DNA from: Anoxynatronum buryatiense
GTDB taxonomy: Bacteria; Bacillota; Clostridia; Peptostreptococcales; Tindalliaceae
DNA length: 64,000 bases
Assembly: GCF_900182905.1 (NCBI RefSeq)
Contig: NZ_FXUF01000003.1
Span: 334,262 to 398,261, forward strand
Direction: 5' to 3'
The translations under genes were made by a program, and so were the position numbers. This document shows, piece by piece, positions 47,704 to 56,481 of this stretch (its first letter is position 1; the number at the start of each line of letters is the position of its first letter). The notes beneath the pieces were generated by a model, which ran no database searches, was not told the DNA's origin, and was given only the letters and a program-made list of their open reading frames with translations.

Positions 47704-48813
47704 CTAGAATAATCGTCGGGCAGTATTGTAACGTCTGCGATAATTATCTTCATTCAACGATGATACGATCACGCTCATGCTGCCGCCGGAGGAAGCATGA
47801 ATAAACTGGTTGTTACCAATATAAAAACCGACATGATTGATGGACCCACTCGTATTATTGAAAAATACAAGGTCGCCCACCTGGAGGGTGTCACGACTCA
47901 CAGGTGTTCCAACACCTGCCATCGTACGAGATGATCTTGGCAAATTAATACCGTTTGCTTTTAATTCATCTTTATAGTATGTGTTGAGAATATAATAAAC
48001 ATATCCCGAACAGTCAAATCGACTGGGACCTGCAGATGCGTACTTATACGGGCTTCCCAGATAGGACTTTGTAATGCTTATAAATTCATCTTCGTTACCT
48101 CTGAAGCCGCCTCGATTAACAGGATTCTGACCATTAATAATCAAAGATATGTCATCCTTGGGTATCCACCCGATACGACCGTCTTCGGTCTCAATGACGT
48201 ATGCTTTCGATTCATATCCGCTTATGTATACAACATCGCCCAGTTGAAGCGTTTTAACACTTTGAGCCAATTCCTTCGAGTCGTAAACAGTGGAAGAATC
48301 TTTGTTGATGGCTCCAGATGGCAGATTGGGTATACGAACTATGTACTCACCGTGAACCCATCCCTTTTGACCATCACTCATTACTACGTGCAGCCATTCA
48401 TTTTCATTATCAATTACTCTTATTTCCTGTCCTCGATTTAATTGAGTAACTCGTTGAGCTTCTGTTGAAGGAGATATGCGAACATTTAAATTGTCTGCAT
48501 CTACAACTCCTTTTGTCACACTGTTTCGATTTTCAGGTTGAATGACCAGTAAATCTTCAAATATCCATCCCGTTGTTGCGTCGGAAGATATTTGATACCA
48601 ACCATTCAATTCCTGCTTAACCACTACATTCGTCCCTGCTGAGAGCTTGGCAATTGCGGATTCTTCAAACCCTCCACCAGCCCTGACTGTAGCATTATCG
48701 CCGATGACAATACCAGAGCCCATGTTTGCAAAACCCGTTTGCACTGTTAACAAGAAAAAAGCTATTGTCAGTAAACCTTTTCTGAAATGTGCTGTTCTTC
48801 TGCCAGTGATAAT
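47704..48813 (-). CDS. Secreted SH3b and NlpC/P60 peptidoglycan hydrolase, apparent ATT start
   Basis: The protein has several SH3b repeats (about residues 35-235, each ending GWIxE, GWVHG or GWIPK) and a C-terminal NlpC/P60 domain with the catalytic Cys in RFDCSGYVYY and His in NHVGFYIG. It should cut peptide links in the wall. The first ordinary start (TTG 48753) falls inside a signal peptide (RRTAHFRKGLLTIAFFLLTV). The frame continues to an ATT at 48813, right after GAGGAGTGA, giving 369 residues with a complete signal peptide. Confidence 0.9.
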   Translation of the reverse strand: MITGRRTAHFRKGLLTIAFFLLTVQTGFANMGSGIVIGDNATVRAGGGFEESAIAKLSAGTNVVVKQELNGWYQISSDATTGWIFEDLLVIQPENRNSVTKGVVDADNLNVRISPSTEAQRVTQLNRGQEIRVIDNENEWLHVVMSDGQKGWVHGEYIVRIPNLPSGAINKDSSTVYDSKELAQSVKTLQLGDVVYISGYESKAYVIETEDGRIGWIPKDDISLIINGQNPVNRGGFRGNEDEFISITKSYLGSPYKYASAGPSRFDCSGYVYYILNTYYKDELKANGINLPRSSRTMAGVGTPVSRDTLQVGDLVFFNNTSGSINHVGFYIGNNQFIHASSGGSMSVIVSSLNEDNYRRRYNTARRLF

Positions 48814-48854
48814 GAATCACTCCTCAGTTACGGTTTTTGTGATTTCTCTCGCAA

Positions 48855-49574
48855 TTACAATGTCTGTTCCCAGTTGTGATGCACCTCTTGAACATCATCA
48901 TTGTCTTCCAATAAATCTACCAATTTGGCCATCTTTGTGCTGTCTTCTTCGTTTAATTTAACTTGTGTTTGCGGTACATAGACAGTCTCTGCTTCAAGTA
49001 TATGAATGGAAGCGGCTTCCAGCTTTCCCTTAATCTGATGCAAGTCTTCTGGTGCTGTCATGATCACATATGCATCTGATTCATCAACAAAATCTTCAGC
49101 TCCTGAATCCAATGCAATCATCATCAACTCGTCTTCGATATACTGATCGTTTTTTTCAATAATCAATTGCCCTTTTCGATCAAACAAATAAGAGACGCAT
49201 CCACTGGTTCCAAGATTTCCACCGCACTTGTCGAAAAGATGACGCACTTCCCCGGCAGTTCGGTTTCGATTGTCTGACAAAACTTCAACAATCACAGCCA
49301 CACCGGCAGGTCCGTAGCCTTCATAGATAATCTGCTCAAAATTCTGTCCGTCATTATCGCCACTGGCTTTTTTAATTGCCCTGTCGATATTATCATTCGG
49401 CATATTATTGACCTTGGCTTTATCAATTGCTGCCTTCAAAGCGGCATTGTACTCTGGATCTGTCCCCCCTTCTTTCACTGCAACAGCTATTAATCGTGCC
49501 ATTTTTGTATAAACAGAGGCTTTCTTCGAATCCTGCTTATTCTTCCGTTCTTTAATATTGCCTATCCTTCCCAT
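48855..49574 (-). CDS. yebC: YebC/PmpR family regulatory or translation factor
   Basis: The 239-residue protein has the YebC signature ([71 protein letters not shown]). Members act as DNA-binding regulators or help ribosomes translate proline-rich stretches. It lacks the usual N-terminal MAGHSKWANIKHRK form and starts at MGRIGN, as in one Firmicutes subgroup. ATG 49574 follows AGGAGTG. A promoter is visible at 49679-49707. Confidence 0.93.
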   Translation of the reverse strand: MGRIGNIKERKNKQDSKKASVYTKMARLIAVAVKEGGTDPEYNAALKAAIDKAKVNNMPNDNIDRAIKKASGDNDGQNFEQIIYEGYGPAGVAVIVEVLSDNRNRTAGEVRHLFDKCGGNLGTSGCVSYLFDRKGQLIIEKNDQYIEDELMMIALDSGAEDFVDESDAYVIMTAPEDLHQIKGKLEAASIHILEAETVYVPQTQVKLNEEDSTKMAKLVDLLEDNDDVQEVHHNWEQTL

Positions 49575-49678
49575 TGATCGCACTCCTATTCAGTTTAACG
49601 TCACAAGTATTAACCTATTGAGTATTAATCAATTTGCTGTTCAGCCAAAGATTGGCTTGACTTAACATTATCATAGTC

Positions 49679-49707
49679 ATTTTAGCACATCAAAGGGCTT
49701 CGCGCAA
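49679..49707 (-). promoter_or_regulatory. Promoter of yebC and probably the NlpC/signalling genes
   Basis: TTGCGC (49702-49707), a 17-base spacer and TAAAAT (49679-49684) on the minus strand. A small hairpin AGCCAA/TTGGCT (49643-49657) lies in the 100-base leader. Confidence 0.6.
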
Positions 49708-49714
49708 TTGATCT

Positions 49715-50464
49715 TTACCACTCAGGCATCGGGGGCATTTGTCTCTTATGCCTAGTTTTTTCATGCATTGATTGTATGATCATTTTTTCTTTTTCCGGTA
49801 TCATTTTACCCTCAAGAAATTGATCGATTATTTCATATGTAACTCCCATTTCATCTTCATCAGTCTGCCCTTCCCATAGCCCCGCTGAAGGTGCTCGTTC
49901 AATGATCTGTTTAGGTACTCCCAGCTCTTCTGCCCAGCGATACACTTCTGATTTTAATAAACCTGCAATGGGCAAGAGATCCACTCCCCCATCACCATAC
50001 TTAGTAAAGTAGCCTGTGTAAACCTCAGCTGCATTGTCAGTTCCAACCACTAAATAATTCATTGCATTAGCAACCGCATAGATGGTACTCATGCGTAAAC
50101 GGGCTCTCAAATTAGCATCGCTGATTTTTTGATAGTGTTCAGTAACTGGGCCTGTTTTCTGTAGGACATCTGTCACTTTGTTGATCATTGTCCGATGAAT
50201 CTCTGAAAAATCGATTATTTGATACTGTAGGGATGCAGCTTCAGCAACGGCAATTCCGTCAATGACATCTTTTTGCTGACTGCTTATCGGAAGTATCAAA
50301 CCCATAGAATTATCTGGGTAGGCCCGTTTAATTAAATTGGCAACAACCGCTGAATCAATTCCACCTGAAATTCCAACTACCAAGCCTTTGGCTCCAGCAT
50401 CATTAACCTGATCTTTCAACCACTCAATGGATTTGGCAATGCGGGTGTCATCAAATACATTCAT
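49715..50464 (-). CDS. nadE: NH3-dependent NAD+ synthetase
   Basis: NadE amidates deamido-NAD to NAD. The 249-residue protein has the PP-loop ATP motif GISGGIDSAVVA near residue 28, GTDNAAEVYTGYFTKYGDGGVDLLPIAGLLKSEV and the C-terminal RHKRQMPP. It lacks a glutaminase domain, so it uses ammonia. The ATG at 50464 has no strong site; a GGAGG lies about 37 bases upstream, which is odd. A -10 TATAAT is at 50525-50530. Confidence 0.96.
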   Translation of the reverse strand: MNVFDDTRIAKSIEWLKDQVNDAGAKGLVVGISGGIDSAVVANLIKRAYPDNSMGLILPISSQQKDVIDGIAVAEAASLQYQIIDFSEIHRTMINKVTDVLQKTGPVTEHYQKISDANLRARLRMSTIYAVANAMNYLVVGTDNAAEVYTGYFTKYGDGGVDLLPIAGLLKSEVYRWAEELGVPKQIIERAPSAGLWEGQTDEDEMGVTYEIIDQFLEGKMIPEKEKMIIQSMHEKTRHKRQMPPMPEW

Positions 50465-50524
50465 CTCATTCAGCTCGCTTTCATATAGAGTGAGGGTATC
50501 TTCCTCCTTATTTTATCTGGTTGC

Positions 50525-50530
50525 ATTATA
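50525..50530 (-). promoter_or_regulatory. Possible -10 of a nadE promoter
   Basis: Perfect TATAAT on the minus strand 60 bases before nadE, just after the terminator hairpin of the upstream gene. The -35 position is only T-rich. Confidence 0.45.
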
Positions 50531-50544
50531 TCACATTTGCCTGC

Positions 50545-50591
50545 AAAAAAATAAACGCCCAAGTAAATGATTCGTGAAATCAGGCGTTTAT
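50545..50591 (-). terminator. Terminator after the CoA-binding protein gene
   Basis: Arms ATAAACGCC (50551-50559) and GGCGTTTAT (50583-50591) pair perfectly, with TTTTTT following on the minus strand. Confidence 0.85.
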
Positions 50592-50606
50592 ACGGCGTTA
50601 TTTAAG

Positions 50607-51002
50607 TTAATGACCAAGTGTGACAAGTACGCAATCATTATACACTATATTCAAATCCAAATCTCGTGCTCTTTGCAGCACATCGCGGTCATATGTTCCT
50701 GGCTGAAACCAAATGTAAGCAATACCCGCATCCGCAGCTTCTTCCACCAATTTCAATGCAACAGGCGGAGGCACCACAACGCTGATACAATCAGGTTTTT
50801 CTGGTAAATCTTTCAACGTTGCGAACAGTAATTCGCCTTCCAGTTCTGCGTAGTTTGGATTTACTCCCCATACCTGATAATGGTTTTGTTTAAGTGATTT
50901 AAATATTTTATAGCCAAATTTTTCTTCATTTGGTGTTGCACCCACAACAACCCATTTCTTCATGGAGATCATTTTACGCTTACTTTCCTGTACGTTATCC
51001 AT
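50607..51002 (-). CDS. CoA-binding domain protein (YccU-like)
   Basis: The 131-residue protein is a single Rossmann-type CoA-binding domain with KKWVVVGATPNEEKFGYKIFKSLK, VWGVNPNYAELEG and YIWFQPGTYDRDVL, ending with the conserved CVLVTLGH. Function is unknown. ATG 51002 has GGGAGG about 9 bases upstream; a Met further in is also possible. Confidence 0.88.
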   Translation of the reverse strand: MDNVQESKRKMISMKKWVVVGATPNEEKFGYKIFKSLKQNHYQVWGVNPNYAELEGELLFATLKDLPEKPDCISVVVPPPVALKLVEEAADAGIAYIWFQPGTYDRDVLQRARDLDLNIVYNDCVLVTLGH

Positions 51003-51061
51003 TTTCCATTCCTCCCACAAATTCATCACATAATGTTTATGCCCGAAATATCAAAAAGTAA

Positions 51062-51700
51062 TCAGTCCATTAGAGACTTAATATATCGATACTCTGTTGA
51101 CTGTTGATTCATAATTATTTGTGACGAAGAAATATCATCAAGGCACCTTAATATTAGTTCTTCATAGTCGAAGGGTACCACAAGTCTCAATTTTACAACT
51201 TCACCGTATTCGACTTCATCCATCAGGACGTCTTTGTTCTCAAGTTCATATTGCACTTTACCCCAATAGTGATATGGACAACTGACGACATAAACGCTGC
51301 ATAATGTTAATGTAATAATCCCGGCTGCTTGAATTGCCCCCATCGCAGTATGAGAATAAGCCCTTTTTAAACCGCCTGTGCCTAGCTTAATGCCACCAAA
51401 ATACCGCAGAACAATTACCATTGTATTATCCAAAAAGCGATGCTTCAATAATTCTAATATTGGGAGACCTGCTGTTCCAGATGGTTCTCCATCATCGCTG
51501 AATCTTTGAATCTGCCGATCGACTCCAAAAACATAAGCATATGCATAATGATTGGCGCCAGGGTATTTAATTTGAGTATTTTTCAGGAATTCAGCAGCTT
51601 CCTCTTCGTGTTTCAATGGAAAAGCAATACCAACGAATGATGATTTTTCAACTTCCAACGTCATTGCAGACTGCCGGGCTACCGTACTGTATTTTTTCAT
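51062..51700 (-). CDS. yigZ: YigZ/IMPACT family protein
   Basis: The 212-residue protein has the N-terminal IMPACT domain (KSSFVGIAFPLKHEEEA, HYAYAYVFG, FSDDGEPSGTAGLPILELLK, RYFGGIKLGTGGLKRAYS) and a C-terminal DUF1949-like region. The biochemical role is unclear; members may act on translation. The ATG follows AGGAG by 7 bases. Confidence 0.94.
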   Translation of the reverse strand: MKKYSTVARQSAMTLEVEKSSFVGIAFPLKHEEEAAEFLKNTQIKYPGANHYAYAYVFGVDRQIQRFSDDGEPSGTAGLPILELLKHRFLDNTMVIVLRYFGGIKLGTGGLKRAYSHTAMGAIQAAGIITLTLCSVYVVSCPYHYWGKVQYELENKDVLMDEVEYGEVVKLRLVVPFDYEELILRCLDDISSSQIIMNQQSTEYRYIKSLMD

Positions 51701-51791
51701 TGTTCAGCTCCTGCTTTTCATCTCCGCATTTATTCAGCAAATAAGCAGCAGTGTCATCACCGCTGCTTATTTGTGTATATAGTTTAATCTA

Positions 51792-52223
51792 TTAGATGGC
51801 CACTTTTTCTTTCATCATTTCTTTATATTTGCGGTAAGAAAGACTGATGAGCGATCTGTCCTGACTATAGGTTATTTTATCAATAGCCTCATCAATTGGG
51901 TAAAATCCACCATCAACAAATCCTTCAGTTGTATTCACCTGAAACTCTTTGGATTTAGCATTCATAATGTACCACACAATTTGGTTGCACACGGGTTGCT
52001 TTCTGGTGACAGAAAAAAATTCGTAACATGTTTCACCGGCAGTTGACAGAATTTCTGCTTCAAGACCCGCCTCAATATCAATGCGGTTATAAGCAGTATC
52101 TGCCGCTGGTTCATCATTACGAATCTTACCTTTAGGCAATACCCATTCATCTTTATCATTCTTAAGAATAAACACTTGATTTGCGTAAAACACTACGCCA
52201 CCAGCACAGTTGCGAACAATCAT
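51792..52223 (-). CDS. NUDIX-fold protein with a degenerate Nudix box
   Basis: The 143-residue protein has a Nudix fold start (GGVVFY, WVLPKGKIRNDEPAADTAYNRIDIEAGLEAE). The usual RExxEE catalytic core aligns with NRIDIE, so two of the metal-binding Glu are replaced and only one remains. It may be a binding protein rather than a hydrolase. The ATG follows AAGGGGG. It has a single-gene setting between yigZ and the divergent PBP. Confidence 0.84.
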   Translation of the reverse strand: MIVRNCAGGVVFYANQVFILKNDKDEWVLPKGKIRNDEPAADTAYNRIDIEAGLEAEILSTAGETCYEFFSVTRKQPVCNQIVWYIMNAKSKEFQVNTTEGFVDGGFYPIDEAIDKITYSQDRSLISLSYRKYKEMMKEKVAI

Positions 52224-52428
52224 AACAGATTCCCCCTTCTTTCCTGTACTATCTTTATGATACCTTATTGCAGTGAAGTTTACAATCCCTTTTATAAATC
52301 TTTACAGTTTTCTACTTGACTATCTTCCGAAACCTATTGACATATTTTACGTCTCTTATCTTATAGCATTCAATTGACAATGATCAGGGCTTGAACGGCT
52401 ACTTCTTTTTTCAATCAACAGGTTGTGG

Positions 52429-52434
52429 TATAAT
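52429..52434 (+). promoter_or_regulatory. Possible -10 of the class A PBP promoter
   Basis: Perfect TATAAT 41 bases before the PBP ATG. The -35 position is a T-run; a TTGACA at about 52375 is too far upstream to pair with it. Confidence 0.45.
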
Positions 52435-52475
52435 CAATCGGAGATTAAATTGCAGTTATTAATGGAGGGTCATTC

Positions 52476-55319
52476 ATGAATCGCGAGTCACATACAACAA
52501 GCAATCGTACACGGGCTTCCCAATCATCAGGCAGTTCCACGGCATCAACAGTGCGCCGACGCAAAAAGAAAAACTCTGCCGGAAAAGTCATCTTTTGGAC
52601 ACTCTTGATATCAATTTTTTTGGTGCTCTTTCTGGCAGCAGGCACTGCACTTGGAATTGTCGCTGGAATTGTCAAAGAAATTGAACCCATTGATGCCAGT
52701 AATATTTACTCATTTCTTGATGAAAGCTCATTCATCCTTGATGAAGATGGACATGTGCTGGAAAAAGTTCAAACAGAAGGCTACCGCTCCCTGGTTGATT
52801 ATCAAGAAATTCCAGATCATTTGATTAACGCTTTTGTTGCCATTGAAGATGAACGATTTTGGTCTCATAACGGCATCGACATCAAGCGCATTTTCGGAGC
52901 TTTTTGGGCAAATTTTCGCACAGGTTCCATGCAGGGAGCCAGCACAATCAACCAACAACTCGCCAAGATCATTTATCTTTCTCCGGAACAAACATATACC
53001 CGAAAAATAAAAGATGCCTATTATGGAATGCAGCTGGACAGTCAGTTAAGCAAGGAACAGATTCTTGAGGCTTATCTGAATACCATAAATTTGGGAAGCG
53101 TCGCTTACAGTGGTTCTTATAGCGTTCAGGCTAATGGTATCCAGGCTGCAGCAGAACTTTATTTTTCAAAGGATCTCGGTGAACTGACGCATGCTGAAGC
53201 CGCCTTGCTGGCAGGCATTGCTCGCAACCCACCCAGATATTCTCCCGTTTCAACGCTTCGAAAAGAGAATGTTCGTGACACGCATGTTGTTTATAATGAC
53301 AGCGACGCAGAATATACAGTCGTATTCAATCCAGAAACCCTACCGCGCATGAGATTGGTTTTAAGCAGTATGCGCCGGTTAAATTATTTAACAGAATCAG
53401 AGTATCAGGCTGCCCTAAACCAAGATATCTCTGCAAGTATTAACCTTAACCGATTAACGAATGATGAGATTTCTTCCTACTTTGGCGATCTTGTACAGCG
53501 AGATGTTATCAACGAACTTGAAAAAATTGGTTATACTCGCAGCGAGGCGCGTCAAATGGTTCAATCAGGAGGTCTTGCGATACACAGTACTCTAAACATG
53601 CGCATGCAGCGCATTTTGGAAGAAGAGTTTAGTAAGGCGGAGAACTTTCCCGGCACATTGCGCGATAGTGAAGGAAATTACATTCTGGATGAAGAAGGCA
53701 ATGTTCAGCCTCAATCAGCGATGGTTATCATTGATGATAATACCGGCCACATTAAAGCACTAATTGGCGGAAGGATGAGCGACGGGCAAAAAATATTTAA
53801 TCGTGCACTTTCACCCAGGCAGCCAGGATCAGCAATGAAACCATTAGCTGCTTATACTGCAGCTCTTGATCTGGGTCTTACGGCAGGTACTGTTGTGGAT
53901 GATATCCCAACCTATCTAAATATTCATGCGCCGAATACTCCCTGGCCGCGTAATCACTATACAAGTATTGGTTATTATGGCTTAATGACCATGCGCGAAG
54001 CGATGCGGGTTTCAAGTAATGTTGCTGCAGTAAGATTTGCAGAGATGCTTGGTCAGTACGATGATCGGCCTCCGGCCAAAATCATGTTTGACTATATGGA
54101 ACGAATGGGTATCACATCGCTGGTTCACGGAAATGACCCTGTTATCAGCAATGGTCAGGCCTTCCATGACGAAAACTATTCCATGGTACTGGGTGGTATG
54201 ACGAAGGGCGTTTCGCCGCTTGAGATGACCAATGCCTTTGCTGTTTTCGCCAATCAGGGAATATATACAGAACCAGTCACTTTTACAAAAGTATATGACC
54301 GTCGTGGAAACCTGATACTGGATAAAAAGCCTGAACGAAGCCGAGTCCTTTCCGAACAGGCTGCTTTTATCATGACTGACTTGCTCCGTGATGCCGTTTC
54401 ATCAGGAACCGGCTCCAGAGCCCGCATCGATCAAGGCAACAGTCAGATTCCTGTAGCGGGCAAAACAGGTACAACCAGCGATCAAAAAGATGCCTGGTTC
54501 GTAGGCTATACACCTTACTATACTGCGGGTGTATGGATCGGACATGATTTACCTGAAAAACTGTCGGAAGGAAGTCGTATGGCTGCAGAACTGTGGAAGA
54601 CTGTCATGGTACGGGTTCATGAAGACCATGCTCCCAAGTCCTTTGAACAGCCTGACGGCCTGGTACGCGTCAATATATGTTCCAAGTCAGGAAAACTTCC
54701 CACAGAATTGTGTGCACTTGACCCACGCGGAAGCACGGTGCGATCGGAATTATTTGTTCAAGGAACACAACCCACCGAATACTGTGAAGTTCATGTGCAA
54801 GCCGATATTCACGTTCCCAGTGGAAAATTGGCCACCGAGATGACTCCCCCATGGGAAGTTGAAACCCGAATTTTTACAAAGCGATCAGAACCCTATATTC
54901 CTGAAGAACATAATGGTATTGTTCCGCAGGACTTCCCGTACGAATTACCTCTGGCGGAATATGACCCCTTCATTGATGGTTCAGGAAGTTATATCCCCTT
55001 CGATCCAGGAAATTCATGGAACTGGGACCCAAACGATACGCAGGACAACAATACACCCTCAAATGAATCACCGACTGACTCCAACTACATCAGCAAAACA
55101 TTGCGAATCGGACCATTAAGCTTCGAAGGAACTGCCCAGTTGTCACTTTATCGGGTGCATGATGGTAGACGAACACTACTCGAAGTGCGTACGCACCAGA
55201 TTGATCGTGATGGTGATCATTGGGAGGTTCGTATCGTCGGTACTCCTGGCAGTGGATTGTCACAATACGAGGTTGAAATCAACGGGACAGTCAGATACCA
55301 ACAATCAGTCGAATTTTAA
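52476..55319 (+). CDS. Class A penicillin-binding protein (PBP1A family)
   Basis: This bifunctional enzyme polymerises and cross-links peptidoglycan. The 947-residue protein has a basic, Ser-rich cytoplasmic tail, a membrane helix (about 38-65), a GT51 glycosyltransferase with AIEDERFWSHNGIDIKRI and GASTINQQLAK, and a transpeptidase with the acyl Ser in PGSAMKP, the SSN motif (RVSSNVAAVRF) and AGKTGTTSDQKDAWFVGYTP. The last 250 residues hold Pro/Asp-rich linkers and a beta domain of unknown role. The ATG follows GGAGGG. It is one of few plus-strand genes. Confidence 0.94.
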   Translation: MNRESHTTSNRTRASQSSGSSTASTVRRRKKKNSAGKVIFWTLLISIFLVLFLAAGTALGIVAGIVKEIEPIDASNIYSFLDESSFILDEDGHVLEKVQTEGYRSLVDYQEIPDHLINAFVAIEDERFWSHNGIDIKRIFGAFWANFRTGSMQGASTINQQLAKIIYLSPEQTYTRKIKDAYYGMQLDSQLSKEQILEAYLNTINLGSVAYSGSYSVQANGIQAAAELYFSKDLGELTHAEAALLAGIARNPPRYSPVSTLRKENVRDTHVVYNDSDAEYTVVFNPETLPRMRLVLSSMRRLNYLTESEYQAALNQDISASINLNRLTNDEISSYFGDLVQRDVINELEKIGYTRSEARQMVQSGGLAIHSTLNMRMQRILEEEFSKAENFPGTLRDSEGNYILDEEGNVQPQSAMVIIDDNTGHIKALIGGRMSDGQKIFNRALSPRQPGSAMKPLAAYTAALDLGLTAGTVVDDIPTYLNIHAPNTPWPRNHYTSIGYYGLMTMREAMRVSSNVAAVRFAEMLGQYDDRPPAKIMFDYMERMGITSLVHGNDPVISNGQAFHDENYSMVLGGMTKGVSPLEMTNAFAVFANQGIYTEPVTFTKVYDRRGNLILDKKPERSRVLSEQAAFIMTDLLRDAVSSGTGSRARIDQGNSQIPVAGKTGTTSDQKDAWFVGYTPYYTAGVWIGHDLPEKLSEGSRMAAELWKTVMVRVHEDHAPKSFEQPDGLVRVNICSKSGKLPTELCALDPRGSTVRSELFVQGTQPTEYCEVHVQADIHVPSGKLATEMTPPWEVETRIFTKRSEPYIPEEHNGIVPQDFPYELPLAEYDPFIDGSGSYIPFDPGNSWNWDPNDTQDNNTPSNESPTDSNYISKTLRIGPLSFEGTAQLSLYRVHDGRRTLLEVRTHQIDRDGDHWEVRIVGTPGSGLSQYEVEINGTVRYQQSVEF

Positions 55320-55336
55320 TGAAGGGGGATTCATTT

Positions 55337-55834
55337 ATGTTTACCGTTGGTATAATCACCGCCAGTGATAAAGGTGCCCAAGGCCAGAGAGAAGATCAAA
55401 GCGGTCCTGCAATTGCTGGTTTTATCGAAAAAATCGGTGGCAAAGTAGTTCAAAAAGTTATCATACCCGATGAAAGGGAGGTTATCTCCAAGCAATTGAT
55501 TGCCTTTTGTGACGTGGATCATCTGGATTTAGTATTCACAACAGGTGGTACAGGCTTTTCCAAGCGCGATATTACTCCCGAAGCCACACAAGATGTGATT
55601 GAGCGTGTTATTCCAGGCTTTACAGATCTAATCCGGGTTAAGAGCTTTGAGTCTAATCCAAGAGCTATACTCTCCCGAGCCGTTGCAGGCATTCGCAAAG
55701 ATACGATCATTATTAACCTTCCCGGAAGTCCCAAAGGTGTACTTGAGGCACTGGATATTATTGGTCCTTCTCTGGTACATGGCATTGAAATTTTGAAAGG
55801 AAGCGCAACAGAATGTGCTTCGCATCATCAGTAA
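55337..55834 (+). CDS. mog: Molybdopterin adenylyltransferase-type protein MogA/MoaB
   Basis: The 165-residue protein has VGIITASDKGAQGQREDQSG at the N-terminus and the conserved TTGGTGFSKRDITPEAT and INLPGSPKGVLEAL. It adenylylates molybdopterin before metal insertion. ATG 55337 has GGGGGA about 8 bases upstream. It comes 17 bases after the PBP gene and is convergent with moaC, another molybdenum cofactor gene. Confidence 0.95.
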   Translation: MFTVGIITASDKGAQGQREDQSGPAIAGFIEKIGGKVVQKVIIPDEREVISKQLIAFCDVDHLDLVFTTGGTGFSKRDITPEATQDVIERVIPGFTDLIRVKSFESNPRAILSRAVAGIRKDTIIINLPGSPKGVLEALDIIGPSLVHGIEILKGSATECASHHQ

Positions 55835-55860
55835 AGAAAACCATATGGAGTATATGAAAT

Positions 55861-55900
55861 AGCAAAAACCGGCGTAATAACTTCAACGCCGGTTTTTGCT
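55861..55900. terminator. Bidirectional terminator between mog and moaC
   Basis: Arms AGCAAAAACCGGCGT and ACGCCGGTTTTTGCT pair perfectly around a 10-base loop, with A- and T-runs in the arms serving both convergent genes. Confidence 0.92.
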
Positions 55901-55944
55901 ATTATGATTGATTATCTGTACCAGTACTTTCAGATTTTTTATAC

Positions 55945-56451
55945 TTACACTAACGGAATTTCATCTTCCTCTGTGCCAGGTCTGACATAATCACCTGATT
56001 TTCCGCCAGATTTGCGCAACAGGCAAATATCAGTTATGGTCATTTCCTTATCAATGGCTTTGCACATGTCATAAATGGTCAGTGCTGTTACTGATACTGC
56101 AGTCAATGCTTCCATTTCCACACCTGTTTTACCGGTTGTTTTAACACTTGCCAAAACTTCAATTCTACTATTTTCCCGATCAATATGAAACTGAACATCG
56201 GCACCTGAAAGAAACAGGTTATGACACATGGGTATCAGCTCACTGGTTCTTTTGGCGGCCATAATGCCAGCTACCTGAGCCACTGCCAGTACATCCCCTT
56301 TATAAATGTCGTGCTCGATAATACGACGAAGCGTTTCTGGTTTCATTGTAATTGATCCCTTGCAAGTTGCCTCACGCTGTGTATTCAGTTTATGTCCAAC
56401 TTCAACCATTTTGGCACGGCCTTCTTCATTAAAATGTGTTAACTTCGACAT
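55945..56451 (-). CDS. moaC: Cyclic pyranopterin monophosphate synthase MoaC
   Basis: MoaC, with MoaA, makes the pterin precursor of the molybdenum cofactor. The 168-residue protein has [16 protein letters not shown], the conserved [13 protein letters not shown] and [30 protein letters not shown]. Length is normal. moaA and the other genes are outside the window. The ATG follows GGAGGAAG. Confidence 0.97.
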   Translation of the reverse strand: MSKLTHFNEEGRAKMVEVGHKLNTQREATCKGSITMKPETLRRIIEHDIYKGDVLAVAQVAGIMAAKRTSELIPMCHNLFLSGADVQFHIDRENSRIEVLASVKTTGKTGVEMEALTAVSVTALTIYDMCKAIDKEMTITDICLLRKSGGKSGDYVRPGTEEDEIPLV

Positions 56452-56481
56452 GCTGCTTCCTCCTTTTGTACATTATACGGG

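Noticed and set aside
52375..52380. TTGACA as -35 of the class A PBP gene
   Set aside because: About 48 bases from the TATAAT, far too distant to form one promoter.
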